Assembly (NCBI GenBank): GCA_000432335.1
Contig: HF995395.1
Span: forward strand, 1-42,423
Reading direction: 5' to 3'
Origin: Firmicutes bacterium CAG:646
Lineage (GTDB): Bacteria; Bacillota; Clostridia; Lachnospirales; Lachnospiraceae
DNA: 42,423 nt
A program made the translations under genes and the position numbers. Shown piece after piece: positions 13,459-22,069 of this stretch. Positions within the stretch are counted from its first letter, which is position 1. Each line of letters begins with the position of its first letter. The notes below the pieces were generated by a model. It searched no databases, had not been told where the DNA came from, and saw nothing but the letters and a program-made list of their open reading frames with translations.

Positions 13459-14243
13459 CGCATTCTCTCTTTATATTGTTTCGGCGTGATCCCAATCTGT
13501 TGGCGGAAACAGGTGCAGAAGGCGGCGGTATCCCGAAAACCACAGGAATAAGCGGTTTCCGTTACCGTATATTTCTGGCTTTGCAGCAGCTTCCCGGCTT
13601 CTCGGATGCGAAATTGCAGGAGGTATTGTTTCGGGGAAATACCGGCGGTTTTCATGAAAATTTTATACAGATACGTCCGGTCGATTCCCACATAATTTGC
13701 AATATCCTGCACTTTCAGATCATACGTATAGTTATTGGTGATATAATCAAGAGCAAGCTGATAGTAGCGTTCTTCCTGAGAACCGGTGGCAGTTGCTTCG
13801 CAGGCAGGCATCTGGGAAAAGAGCAGTAAAAGTTTAGACATCAGTTCCAGAGGATTTCTTTCCGGAAGGGAAAAGGACTGCACCAGAGCAAGCATGGTTT
13901 CACAGCACTGGGGAGTATCGGAGAGAAAAACGGGAGAGTACCCAAAAACCGTGTGAGATAAAATCTCAGAAACACCGGAACCGTCAAATCCCACCCAGGC
14001 ATATGCCCAGGGATTTTCTCTGGAAGCGTGGTAATAGTGAGTCTCCATCGGTTCAATAAGAAAAGCATCCCCTGCTTTCAGATGATATTCTTTGTTTTTA
14101 TATTCAAAATATCCCTCTCCTTTTAAGATGACATGGAGAAGATAGTGGGGGCGGACAGCGGGTCCCCAGAAATGTCCCGGACTGCACTGTTCCTGACCGC
14201 AGTAATAGATACGCAGAAGATTGTTCGTATCATCCTTTCTCAT
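13443..14243 (-). CDS. AraC-family transcriptional regulator
   Basis: A 266-aa AraC/XylS activator. The N-terminal cupin-like sugar-sensing domain has PHYLLHVILKGEGYFEYKN and the AGDAFLIEPMETHYYHAS block; the C-terminal pair of HTH motifs has VQDIANYVGIDRTYLYKIF and VTETAYSCGFRDTAAFCTCF. The start ATG at 14243 is preferred over an upstream TTG because the GGGAAGGAGAAAG ribosome site lies between them. It is divergent from the alpha-galactosidase gene, the usual arrangement for a raffinose/melibiose-type regulator, so it probably activates that gene in response to an alpha-galactoside. The inducer itself is not readable. Confidence 0.9.
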   Translation of the reverse strand: MRKDDTNNLLRIYYCGQEQCSPGHFWGPAVRPHYLLHVILKGEGYFEYKNKEYHLKAGDAFLIEPMETHYYHASRENPWAYAWVGFDGSGVSEILSHTVFGYSPVFLSDTPQCCETMLALVQSFSLPERNPLELMSKLLLLFSQMPACEATATGSQEERYYQLALDYITNNYTYDLKVQDIANYVGIDRTYLYKIFMKTAGISPKQYLLQFRIREAGKLLQSQKYTVTETAYSCGFRDTAAFCTCFRQQIGITPKQYKERMRKGEF

Positions 14244-14374
14244 GGAAATCTTTCTCCTTCCCAAGATGCAACATTTTCACAACTTTTTGAAACAAAATCT
14301 CGTAGGTTTTTTCTGAGAAATATTATATACTAAAGAAAGAAAAAAGGAAAGAAGAACCATATCAGGAGGTAAAA

Positions 14375-16612
14375 ATGAGTATTATTTTTCATGAGAATAC
14401 AAAAGAATTTCATTTGACAAATGGTCAGGTGAGCTACATTATGGAAATTATGGAGAATGGTCAGATTGGACAACTCTATTATGGAAAAGCGCTGCGGGAT
14501 CGAGATTCTTTTCAGCATTTACATGAAGAGAAAATGCGTTCTCTGATGGCAGTCGCTTTGCCGGAACCTTCCAGTCTGTCCATGGAATTTATCCGACAGG
14601 AGTACCCATCTTACGGTACGGGCGATTATCGGATGCCGGCAGTGACGATTCAGCAGAAAAATGGAAGCAGAATCTGCAATTTCATGTATCAGTCCCATGA
14701 GATTTTTGCGGGCAAGAAGAGTTTGGCGCCTCTTCCGTCAACGTATGTGGAAACAGAAGAGGAAGCGGAAACACTGGAAATTCTTCTTCATGATGAAGTG
14801 ATCGATACCGATCTTGTTCTCTCTTATACGATTTACAGAGATTATCCGGTTATCACAAGAAATGTGAGATTTTTCCACAAAGGAAAAGAAGCGATTGTCC
14901 TGGATCGCGCTTTGAGCGCATCCGTGGAATTTAACGATATGGAGTTTGAGATGGTTCATCTGGCAGGGGCGTGGTCCAGAGAACGGTATGTAAAAAGAAG
15001 AACACTTGAAATGGGGATTCAGGCAATCCAGAGTCTTCACGGAGCCAGCAGTTCAGAACATAATCCGTTCCTTGCCCTGAAACGACCGGACGCTACGGAA
15101 CAGCAGGGAGAGGTTTATGGATTCAGTCTGGTATACAGCGGTAATTTTTTGGCGCAGGTGGAAGTGAATACCCATCAGATGACCAGAATGACTATGGGTA
15201 TCCATCCGGAAATGTTTTCCTGGGAACTGCATGCAGGGGAAAGTTTCCAGACACCGGAAGTGGTTATGGTGTACAGCGATCAGGGATTGAATAAGATGAG
15301 TCAGACCTATCATCGGCTGTATAGAAAACGTCTCGTAAGAGGAGAGTGGAGAGACAAAGTCCGCCCGATCCTCTTGAACAACTGGGAAGCGACTTACTTT
15401 GATTTTGATGAAGAAAAGATTTTGAAGATTGCCCAGAAGGCGAAGGATGCCGGAGCCGAGCTGTTTGTCCTGGATGACGGTTGGTTTGGAGCGAGAAATG
15501 ACGATTACAGAGGTCTGGGAGATTGGTATGTAAATTTGGAAAAATTACCAAATGGCATCAAAGGTCTGTCAGAGAAGGTAGAGGCGTTGGGTCTGAAGTT
15601 TGGACTTTGGGTGGAACTGGAAATGGTAAATAAAGACAGCGATCTGTACCGGGCGCATCCCGATTGGGTGATCGGGGTACCGGGACGTTTTGAGAGCCAT
15701 TCCCGTCACCAGCACGTACTTGATTTTTCCAGAAAAGAAGTGGTAGACGCCATTCATGAGATGATTGCAAAAATTCTTCGGGAATCTAAGATTTCCTATA
15801 TCAAATGGGATATGAACCGCTATATTACAGAACCGTTTTCCAAAGGCGCAAATGCATCAGACCAGGGGAAAATGATGCACAAGTATATCCTTGGAGTATA
15901 TGACCTGTATACACGATTGACGACAGAATTTCCACAGATTCTTTTTGAATCCTGTTCCAGCGGCGGCGCGCGGTTTGATCCGGGCATGCTGGCGTTTGCT
16001 CCGCAAACCTGGACCAGTGACGACACCGATGCGGGAGAGAGAATGAAGATCCAGTATGGAACTTCTTATGTATATCCGCTGGTTTCCATGGGATCTCATG
16101 TATCGGCAGTGCCGAATCATCAGGTATACAGAAAAACACCGATATCCACTCGGGCAAATGTGGCATATTTTGGAACGTTTGGCTACGAACTGGATCTGAA
16201 TCTCCTTAGTGATGAGGAATTTTCTCAGGTAAAAGAGCAGATCTGTTTCATGAAAAAATATCGGGAATTGATTCAAATTGACGGAGACTTTTATCGGTTG
16301 GTGAATCCTTTTGAGGGAAATGATACCGCATGGATGGTGGTATCTCAGGATAAAAAACAGGCGGTGGCAGCATTCTATCAGAGATTGAACAAGGTAAATG
16401 CATCCTGGCTCAGACTGAAACTCCAGGGACTTGACCCGGATAAACAGTATGAGGTAACCTATCATTCTGGAAGAGCCCATACAGAGCCGGAAGTGGTACT
16501 GCAGGCATATGGAGATGAGCTGATTCATGCGGGCATGGTGATCGACAGAGAAGAACTGAATCGAAATGGTGGAGACTTCTCCTCCGTACTATACACCCTT
16601 CGCGAGATTTAA
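14375..16612 (+). CDS. Alpha-galactosidase, GH36
   Basis: A 745-aa cytoplasmic GH36 alpha-galactosidase that releases galactose from melibiose, raffinose and similar oligosaccharides. No signal peptide is present. Order: N-terminal beta-sandwich (about 1-330), TIM barrel (about 335-650), C-terminal beta domain. The nucleophile is D479 in YIKWDMNRY and the acid/base is most likely D549 in TSDDTDAGER, matching spacing in characterised GH36 enzymes. VLDDGWFGARNDD, WVELEMVN and ESCSSGGARFDPG complete the active site. WVELEMV differs from the more usual WFEPEMV. The ATG follows AGGAGG. A TATACT near 14326 could be a -10 box without a good -35, as expected for AraC activation. No transporter genes are next to it. 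Confidence 0.95.
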   Translation: MSIIFHENTKEFHLTNGQVSYIMEIMENGQIGQLYYGKALRDRDSFQHLHEEKMRSLMAVALPEPSSLSMEFIRQEYPSYGTGDYRMPAVTIQQKNGSRICNFMYQSHEIFAGKKSLAPLPSTYVETEEEAETLEILLHDEVIDTDLVLSYTIYRDYPVITRNVRFFHKGKEAIVLDRALSASVEFNDMEFEMVHLAGAWSRERYVKRRTLEMGIQAIQSLHGASSSEHNPFLALKRPDATEQQGEVYGFSLVYSGNFLAQVEVNTHQMTRMTMGIHPEMFSWELHAGESFQTPEVVMVYSDQGLNKMSQTYHRLYRKRLVRGEWRDKVRPILLNNWEATYFDFDEEKILKIAQKAKDAGAELFVLDDGWFGARNDDYRGLGDWYVNLEKLPNGIKGLSEKVEALGLKFGLWVELEMVNKDSDLYRAHPDWVIGVPGRFESHSRHQHVLDFSRKEVVDAIHEMIAKILRESKISYIKWDMNRYITEPFSKGANASDQGKMMHKYILGVYDLYTRLTTEFPQILFESCSSGGARFDPGMLAFAPQTWTSDDTDAGERMKIQYGTSYVYPLVSMGSHVSAVPNHQVYRKTPISTRANVAYFGTFGYELDLNLLSDEEFSQVKEQICFMKKYRELIQIDGDFYRLVNPFEGNDTAWMVVSQDKKQAVAAFYQRLNKVNASWLRLKLQGLDPDKQYEVTYHSGRAHTEPEVVLQAYGDELIHAGMVIDREELNRNGGDFSSVLYTLREI

Positions 16613-16613
16613 G

Positions 16614-16775
16614 AAAAAGTGACTGTTTCTTTATAAACCATTCAGAAATCTTCATACATTTTCAGCGAATTTGTCGAGCACATCTTTGAGACTTCAGGCT
16701 CAAAGTGAGCGCAGACTGAGCGGAAAATGTATGAAGATTTTTGTATCGGTATTTCATAAAAAACAGCCACTTTTT
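16614..16775. terminator. Nested inverted repeat, likely bidirectional terminator
   Basis: Outer arms 16614-16634 and 16756-16775 (AAAAAGTGACTG... with ...CAGCCACTTTTT) pair with few mismatches and leave T-runs on both strands, suiting the convergent alpha-galactosidase and pyrI genes. Inside lies a perfect 18-bp inverted repeat (16646-16663 with 16723-16740), and inside that a 7-bp hairpin (CTTTGAG, 16684-16690 / 16699-16705). Confidence 0.7.
16646..16740. repeat. 95-bp palindromic element with 18-bp ends
   Basis: Perfect terminal inverted repeats (arm AAATCTTCATACATTTTC) enclose 59 bases with further pairing. It resembles a small REP/MITE-like insertion in the loop of the terminator. No flanking target duplication was recognised and no second copy was noticed in this window. 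Confidence 0.5.
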
Positions 16776-16785
16776 ATGTTATATT

Positions 16786-17223
16786 TTATTTATTTCGGCT
16801 TCCCCGATATTTCTCTTCGCAATATTTGCAGCGATAGATTTCTTTTTCTTTATCTGCCAGGATAAAGACCTGATCCAATTCCTGTTCAATGGAAGTGATA
16901 CAGCGGGGATTTTTGCACCGGATCACATTGACCACCTGTTTTGGCAGATGCAGATCTTTCTTTTCGGTGATTTCTCCGTTTTTGATCACATTTACAGTGA
17001 TATTATGGTCGATAAAGCCCAGAATATCCAGATCCAGCATATCAATGGAACATTCTACTTTAATGATATCTTTTTTGCCCATCTTGTTGCTGCGGGCATT
17101 TTTGATGATTGCTACGCAGCAGTCCAGTTTATCCAGTTTCAGGTCATGATAAATGGTCATGGATTTGCCGGCTTTGATATGGTCTAACACGAAACCTTCT
17201 TCGATTCGTCCTACATTTAACAT
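16786..17223 (-). CDS. pyrI: Aspartate carbamoyltransferase regulatory subunit
   Basis: PyrI, 145 aa, the allosteric nucleotide-binding subunit of aspartate transcarbamoylase. The N-terminal allosteric domain (about 1-95) is followed by the zinc domain with Cys103, Cys108, Cys132 and Cys135; the 5/24/3 spacing is the same as in E. coli PyrI, whose zinc holds the contact to the catalytic chain. Its ATG overlaps the last codons of pyrB by 7 bases, so the two are translationally coupled and expected in stoichiometric amounts. Confidence 0.96.
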   Translation of the reverse strand: MLNVGRIEEGFVLDHIKAGKSMTIYHDLKLDKLDCCVAIIKNARSNKMGKKDIIKVECSIDMLDLDILGFIDHNITVNVIKNGEITEKKDLHLPKQVVNVIRCKNPRCITSIEQELDQVFILADKEKEIYRCKYCEEKYRGSRNK

Positions 17224-18137
17224 ACGTCCACCTCCAGTAAGGTAAGAATAAGAGCCATACGGACATAAACGCCGTATTGTACCTGTTTGAAATAGATTGC
17301 CCGGGGATCTGCGTCCACTTCGGTGGAAATTTCGTTGACACGGGGAAGCGGATGAAGAACCAGCATATCGGAAGGCGCCAGTTTCATTTTTTCTTTGTCC
17401 AGGATATAGAAGTCTTTCATGCGGACATAGTCATCCTCGTTGAAGAAACGTTCTTTCTGTACGCGGGTCATGTAAAGGATATCCAGTTCAGGAAGGGCAT
17501 TTTCCAGACGGATTACTTCTTCAAATTCATGACCGCTGGCTTTCAGAACGTCTTCGCGGATATAATCAGGAATCCGCAGCTCTTCTGGAGAGATCAGTAC
17601 GAACTTTACGCCTTCATAGCGAACCAGCGCTTCGATCAGAGAATGAACCGTACGTCCGAACTTCAGATCGCCGCAGAGCCCCACAGTGATATTGTCCAGT
17701 CTGCCCTTCTCGGAACGGATGGTGAGAAGATCTGTCAGGGTCTGGGTAGGGTGCTGATGACCGCCGTCGCCGGCATTGATCACAGGGATAGAAGAGTGCA
17801 TGGAAGCCACCAATGGGGCGCCTTCTTTAGGATGACGCATAGCGCAGATGTCTGCAAAACAGGAGACTACGCGGATGGTATCTGCAACACTTTCTCCTTT
17901 TGAAGCAGAGCTGGAGCTGGCAGAAGAGAAGCCAAGGGCCTTTCCTCCCAGATTCATCATGGCTGCTTCAAAACTGAGACGGGTACGGGTACTTGGCTCG
18001 TAAAACAAGGTAGCTATTTTTTTACCATCACATACGTGTGCGTATTTTTCCGGATTTTTCTTAATGTCGTCTGCCAGGTCAAGAACATGACCCAGTTCTT
18101 CCACGGAGAAATCCAGAGGACTCATAAGATGTCTCAT
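17217..18137 (-). CDS. pyrB: Aspartate carbamoyltransferase catalytic subunit
   Basis: PyrB, 306 aa, makes N-carbamoyl-aspartate from carbamoyl phosphate and aspartate, the committed step of pyrimidine synthesis. Motifs: FYEPSTRTRLSFE (carbamoyl-phosphate loop), SSASKGESVADTIR, GDGGHQHPTQTLTDLLTI, and HPLPRVNEIS. The ATG at 18137 is chosen because AGGAGG lies six bases upstream; the frame is open further but that part lies across the promoter. No PyrR attenuator, leader peptide or other pyrimidine-responsive structure was recognised in the short leader. It pairs with pyrI. Confidence 0.96.
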   Translation of the reverse strand: MRHLMSPLDFSVEELGHVLDLADDIKKNPEKYAHVCDGKKIATLFYEPSTRTRLSFEAAMMNLGGKALGFSSASSSSASKGESVADTIRVVSCFADICAMRHPKEGAPLVASMHSSIPVINAGDGGHQHPTQTLTDLLTIRSEKGRLDNITVGLCGDLKFGRTVHSLIEALVRYEGVKFVLISPEELRIPDYIREDVLKASGHEFEEVIRLENALPELDILYMTRVQKERFFNEDDYVRMKDFYILDKEKMKLAPSDMLVLHPLPRVNEISTEVDADPRAIYFKQVQYGVYVRMALILTLLEVDVC

Positions 18138-18170
18138 TTCATACCTCCTAGTAATTTTTTTCTGCCATCT

Positions 18171-18199
18171 ATCATATAATAAATCCACCATAATTTCAA
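18171..18199 (-). promoter_or_regulatory. Promoter of pyrBI
   Basis: Minus strand TTGAAA, 17-base spacer, TATGAT; the leader before the pyrB ATG is about 25-30 bases. Confidence 0.7.
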
Positions 18200-18233
18200 G
18201 AAAATCCGAAAACTATTTTCCATACGGTTCAAC

Positions 18234-18262
18234 TTGTAAAAATGGTAGTACTGTACTATAAT
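18234..18262 (+). promoter_or_regulatory. Promoter of the folC-ppk1 operon
   Basis: TTGTAA, 17-base spacer, TATAAT. It rules out the upstream ATG at 18261, which lies in the -10 box, as the folC start. Confidence 0.8.
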
Positions 18263-18296
18263 GAAAAAAATAAAAAATGAAGGAAAAGATACAGTT

Positions 18297-19601
18297 ATGG
18301 ATTATCGAAAAGCAAGGAGCTATATTGATGAAGCGCACCGATTCGGAGGCGAAATGGGGCTGGATGTGATCACCAGATTTTTGGAATATTTAGGAAATCC
18401 TCAGGACGATCTTCGATTTGTCCATATCGCAGGGACAAATGGCAAGGGAAGTGTAGGCGCTTATCTGGAAGCGGTGCTTGTGGAGGCGGGATATCGGGTG
18501 GGAAGATTTATTTCTCCCACACTCTATGAGTATCGGGAACGGATTCAGATCAACGGAGCTTATATAACAGAAGAAGATTTTGGCAGATGGATGGATCAGA
18601 TCGTTCCGGTAATGGAAAAGATGAAACGGGAAGGGGAAGCGCTTCCCTCTCCTTTTGAGATAGAAACCGCTTTATCCTTTCTCTATTACAGAGAAAAGAA
18701 ATGTGATCTTGTATTGCTGGAGTGCGGGATGGGTGGAAAAACAGATGCCACCAATGTGATAAAGAATACGGAGTTGGCGGTGATCACTTCGATCAGTATG
18801 GATCATATGGAATATCTGGGTGACACGCTGGAAAAAATTGCCAGACAGAAGGCGGGAATTATAAAGCCGGGCGCATCGGTTGTCACGTGCAGCCAGCAGA
18901 CGGAAGCGGCAAAAGAGATAGAAAGGGTCTGTAGGCAGGGGGGAAACCTTCTGACCGTAGGCAGGGTGGAGAATGCGGAGAAAATAGAAGCTGATCTGGA
19001 ACATCAGACATTTTCTTATGGAGGACAGAGGATCACGATTCATCTGGCCGGGTCCCACCAACTGGAAAATGCAGTGCTTGCTCTTGTAGGCGTACAGGCG
19101 CTGGTTCAAAGAGGATATAAGATTACCCGGGAGCAGATTCGCCGGGGATTTGAGAAGGCGCAGTGGAGCGGCAGATTTACGATTCTTAAAAAGGAACCGT
19201 ATGTGGTGGTAGACGGGGCTCACAACCCGGATGCGGCCGAAAAGCTGAAAGCCTCGCTGGAAATGTATTTTCATGGAAGAAAGTTGATTTTTCTGATGGG
19301 AGTACTGAAGGATAAGCAGTATGATAAGATCGCTTCGATTCTGGCTCCTATGGCGAAGGAAGTGATCACGCTGGAAACGCCGGACAACGGCAGGGCGCTT
19401 TCCGCAGAAAAGCTGGCGGAGACAGTGAGAAAATATAACGGCAGAGTACAGGCGGCAAAGAGTCTTTCCGATGCCGTGGACCAGGGTATGAATCTGGCAG
19501 AAAAAGAGGATGTGGTGGTTGCGTTTGGTTCTCTTTCTTTTACCGGAGAGATCACCCGGCTGTTTAGAGAATGGAAAGGATACAGGAGAGAGGAATGTTA
19601 G
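18297..19601 (+). CDS. folC: Folylpolyglutamate/dihydrofolate synthase
   Basis: FolC, 434 aa, a Mur-ligase-like enzyme that adds glutamate to dihydropteroate and to folates. The ATP loop is AGTNGKGSVGAYLEA; SPTLYEYRERIQING follows as the folate-binding region; ECGMGGKTDATNVI and VVDGAHNPDAAEKL are further family motifs. The start ATG at 18297 fits the promoter and has GAAGGAAAAG upstream. It is the first gene of a long plus-strand run and overlaps pheA by 7 bases. Confidence 0.94.
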   Translation: MDYRKARSYIDEAHRFGGEMGLDVITRFLEYLGNPQDDLRFVHIAGTNGKGSVGAYLEAVLVEAGYRVGRFISPTLYEYRERIQINGAYITEEDFGRWMDQIVPVMEKMKREGEALPSPFEIETALSFLYYREKKCDLVLLECGMGGKTDATNVIKNTELAVITSISMDHMEYLGDTLEKIARQKAGIIKPGASVVTCSQQTEAAKEIERVCRQGGNLLTVGRVENAEKIEADLEHQTFSYGGQRITIHLAGSHQLENAVLALVGVQALVQRGYKITREQIRRGFEKAQWSGRFTILKKEPYVVVDGAHNPDAAEKLKASLEMYFHGRKLIFLMGVLKDKQYDKIASILAPMAKEVITLETPDNGRALSAEKLAETVRKYNGRVQAAKSLSDAVDQGMNLAEKEDVVVAFGSLSFTGEITRLFREWKGYRREEC

Positions 19602-20725
19602 ATTTACTTGACATCAGGAAGCAGATTGACAGCATTGACGGACAGATGGTTGCATTATTTGAAAAGAGAATGGAATTATGCGCGCAGGTGGCAGAATATA
19701 AGATCCAGAATGGAAAAGAAGTACTGGATCGAAAGAGAGAAGAAGAGAAGCTGGAAGCCCTTGCAAAGCTGGCGACAGGTTCTTTTAATCAGGTGGGCGT
19801 TCAGGAATTGTTCCGGCAGATCATGGCTATGAGCCGAAAACTCCAGTATCGGCAGATGAATCAGCGAGGTGTGGAAGATAAGATCGTATTTCGGCAGGTG
19901 CGGGCGCTTCCCATGCAGAGAGCCCGGGTGGTTTTTCAGGGCGTGGAAGGAGCGTACAGTTTTACTGCCATGCACAGTTTTTTCGGAGAATCCATTGAGA
20001 GCTATAATGTAGAGACCTGGCGGGATGCCATGGAGGCGATCAAAAATGAAGAGGCAGATTATGCGGTGCTTCCCATAGAAAATTCTACAGCGGGGATTGT
20101 GGCAGATATCTATGATCTTTTAGTGGAATATCATCATACCATTGTGGGAGAGCAGATCATTCAGGTAGACCATGCGCTGATGGGACTGAAAAACAGTACC
20201 CTTGCAGATATTCAGACGGTATATTCTCACCCACAGGCTTTGGCTCAGTGTAAGACGTTCCTGGAGAGACATCCAGAGTGGAAGGCAGAACCTTATATCA
20301 ATACGGCGTCTGCAGCGAAGAAGGTGAAAGAAGACCGGGATATGACGCAGGCGGCGATTGCCAGCCCTTATGCGGCGCAGTGTTTCGGACTGCAGATCTT
20401 AAAACCCCATGTATTTTCCAGCAAGCAGAATTCTACCCGGTTTATTATTGTTTCCCGGGAGCAGATTTATGCTATGGGAGCGGGGAAAATCAGCGTATGC
20501 TTTGAGATTCCCCATGAGAGCGGAAGTCTGTATAATATTCTGTCTCATTTTATATATAACGATCTGAACATGACAAAGATAGAATCTCGTCCGATTCCTG
20601 AGAAAAACTGGGAGTATCGGTTCTTTGTAGATTTTGAAGGAAATCTGGGAGACAGCGGAGTAAAAAATGCCCTTCGGGGAATCCGGGAAGAGGCGAATAA
20701 CCTGAGAATTTTAGGAAATTATTGA
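19595..20725 (+). CDS. pheA: Bifunctional chorismate mutase/prephenate dehydratase
   Basis: PheA, 376 aa, converts chorismate to prephenate and then phenylpyruvate. The N-terminal AroQ-type chorismate mutase (residues about 1-85) begins LLDIRKQIDSIDGQMVALFE. The prephenate dehydratase domain runs from about 105 (VVFQGVEGAYSF, VLPIENSTAGIV, SHPQALAQC, and the STRF segment near 285). A C-terminal ACT domain has GSLYNILSHF and TKIESRPIP, the phenylalanine-binding ESRP motif, so feedback inhibition by Phe is expected. The ATG at 19595 is chosen for its AGGAGAGAGG site; it overlaps the folC stop. Confidence 0.94.
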   Translation: MLDLLDIRKQIDSIDGQMVALFEKRMELCAQVAEYKIQNGKEVLDRKREEEKLEALAKLATGSFNQVGVQELFRQIMAMSRKLQYRQMNQRGVEDKIVFRQVRALPMQRARVVFQGVEGAYSFTAMHSFFGESIESYNVETWRDAMEAIKNEEADYAVLPIENSTAGIVADIYDLLVEYHHTIVGEQIIQVDHALMGLKNSTLADIQTVYSHPQALAQCKTFLERHPEWKAEPYINTASAAKKVKEDRDMTQAAIASPYAAQCFGLQILKPHVFSSKQNSTRFIIVSREQIYAMGAGKISVCFEIPHESGSLYNILSHFIYNDLNMTKIESRPIPEKNWEYRFFVDFEGNLGDSGVKNALRGIREEANNLRILGNY

Positions 20726-20755
20726 CGGACAGGCATACAGGAGAAGAGAGGACTG

Positions 20756-22057
20756 GTGAATCACATGACAGGAATGAGAGCGTGTATTTTATATAGAGAT
20801 TTTGAGCAGGGAGAACTGCTGAAAAATATGACGGAGCTGATGGAAGATATCAGCCATCCCAAGGCGCTTTTTGGTAAGGAGGGACTGTTTTTTCAGTGTA
20901 TCCATGATCTGGTGGAACTGGCGGGGAATTATGGATTTTCAGGAAATCTCTGGCACAATTATCTCACGTTCCTGCTGGTAAATAAGGAAAATGCATTCAG
21001 TACTGCTTGTGAAATCGTGGGTCCTGTGGCGGGAAGTATCAATGAGATCGCAAAACATGATTTTGCGATTTTTAAGGAACTTTTTGATTTTGATTTGAAA
21101 GCATTTGAAAAGGTGTATCCGTCTTTGGACAGCCGACTGATCACCCAGTATGTGAATATTGATGAGAACAGCAAACTTTTTAATAAGAGAATCCGTGACA
21201 GAATCTGCAGTCTGGCAGTGCGGCTGGGGGAAGCGGAGGATGCTGAACAGTTTATGAAGGAAATGGTCCTTTTCTATCAGGAATTTGGTGTGGGAAAATT
21301 GGGACTGCACAAGGCTTTCCGGGTGAAGGAAGAGGGGCAGCGGGCGCGGATTGTTCCTATCAATAATATTGCTCACGTGCAGTTGGATGATCTGGTAGGA
21401 TATGAAATCGCCAAAAAGAAGCTGATAGATAATACGGAAGCATTTGTGTCGGGAAAGCGGGCAAATAACTGTTTGTTGTTTGGAGATGCGGGGACAGGAA
21501 AATCTTCCAGCATCAAGGGAATCCTGAATCAATATTATGATCGGGGGCTGAGGATCATCGAAGTGTACAAGCATCAGTTCCATCATCTGAATGATGTGAT
21601 CGCTCAGATAAAAAACAGAAATTATAAGTTTATCATTTATATGGACGACCTGTCTTTTGAAGAATTTGAAATAGAATACAAGTATCTGAAAGCAGTTATT
21701 GAGGGAGGGCTGGAGAAGAAGCCGGACAATATTCTGATTTATGCTACTTCTAATCGCCGGCACCTGGTAAGGGAAAAGTTTTCTGATAAAGAAGAGCGGC
21801 GGGATGATTTGCATGCGTCCGATACGGTGCAGGAGAAATTATCTCTTGTGTCCCGGTTCGGTGTGTCGATATTCTTCTGCGCTCCGGATAAAAAAGAATT
21901 TCAGAAGATTGTGAAGGTATTGGCAGAGCGTTATCAGATCAAGATGCCGGAGGAGGAACTTTTGCTGGAAGCGAACAAATGGGAGCTTTCGCATGGAGGG
22001 CTTTCCGGAAGGACTGCGCAGCAGTTTATCGATTATCTTTGCGGAAAGATGCAGTAA
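20756..22057 (+). CDS. DUF815-family AAA+ ATPase
   Basis: A 433-aa ATP-binding protein of the DUF815 group. The N-terminal 210 residues are helical and not recognised. The AAA core starts near LDDLVGYEIAKKKL; Walker A is FGDAGTGKSS (242-251), the Walker B-like strand is FIIYMDDLSFEEFE, and a sensor-type IYATSNRRHL follows, then SLVSRFGVSIFF. The start is GTG at 20756, with GGAGAAGAGAGG upstream; ATG codons 3 and 6 codons later are alternatives. The biochemical role of DUF815 proteins is not established. Here it lies 12 bases before ppx, so a link with polyphosphate turnover is possible but unproven. Confidence 0.85.
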   Translation: MNHMTGMRACILYRDFEQGELLKNMTELMEDISHPKALFGKEGLFFQCIHDLVELAGNYGFSGNLWHNYLTFLLVNKENAFSTACEIVGPVAGSINEIAKHDFAIFKELFDFDLKAFEKVYPSLDSRLITQYVNIDENSKLFNKRIRDRICSLAVRLGEAEDAEQFMKEMVLFYQEFGVGKLGLHKAFRVKEEGQRARIVPINNIAHVQLDDLVGYEIAKKKLIDNTEAFVSGKRANNCLLFGDAGTGKSSSIKGILNQYYDRGLRIIEVYKHQFHHLNDVIAQIKNRNYKFIIYMDDLSFEEFEIEYKYLKAVIEGGLEKKPDNILIYATSNRRHLVREKFSDKEERRDDLHASDTVQEKLSLVSRFGVSIFFCAPDKKEFQKIVKVLAERYQIKMPEEELLLEANKWELSHGGLSGRTAQQFIDYLCGKMQ

Positions 22058-22069
22058 GGAGGAAAAAAT

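Noticed and set aside
17217..18191. Longer pyrB starting at 18191
   Set aside because: The extra codons lie across the predicted promoter; ATG 18137 has AGGAGG and the family's normal N-terminus.
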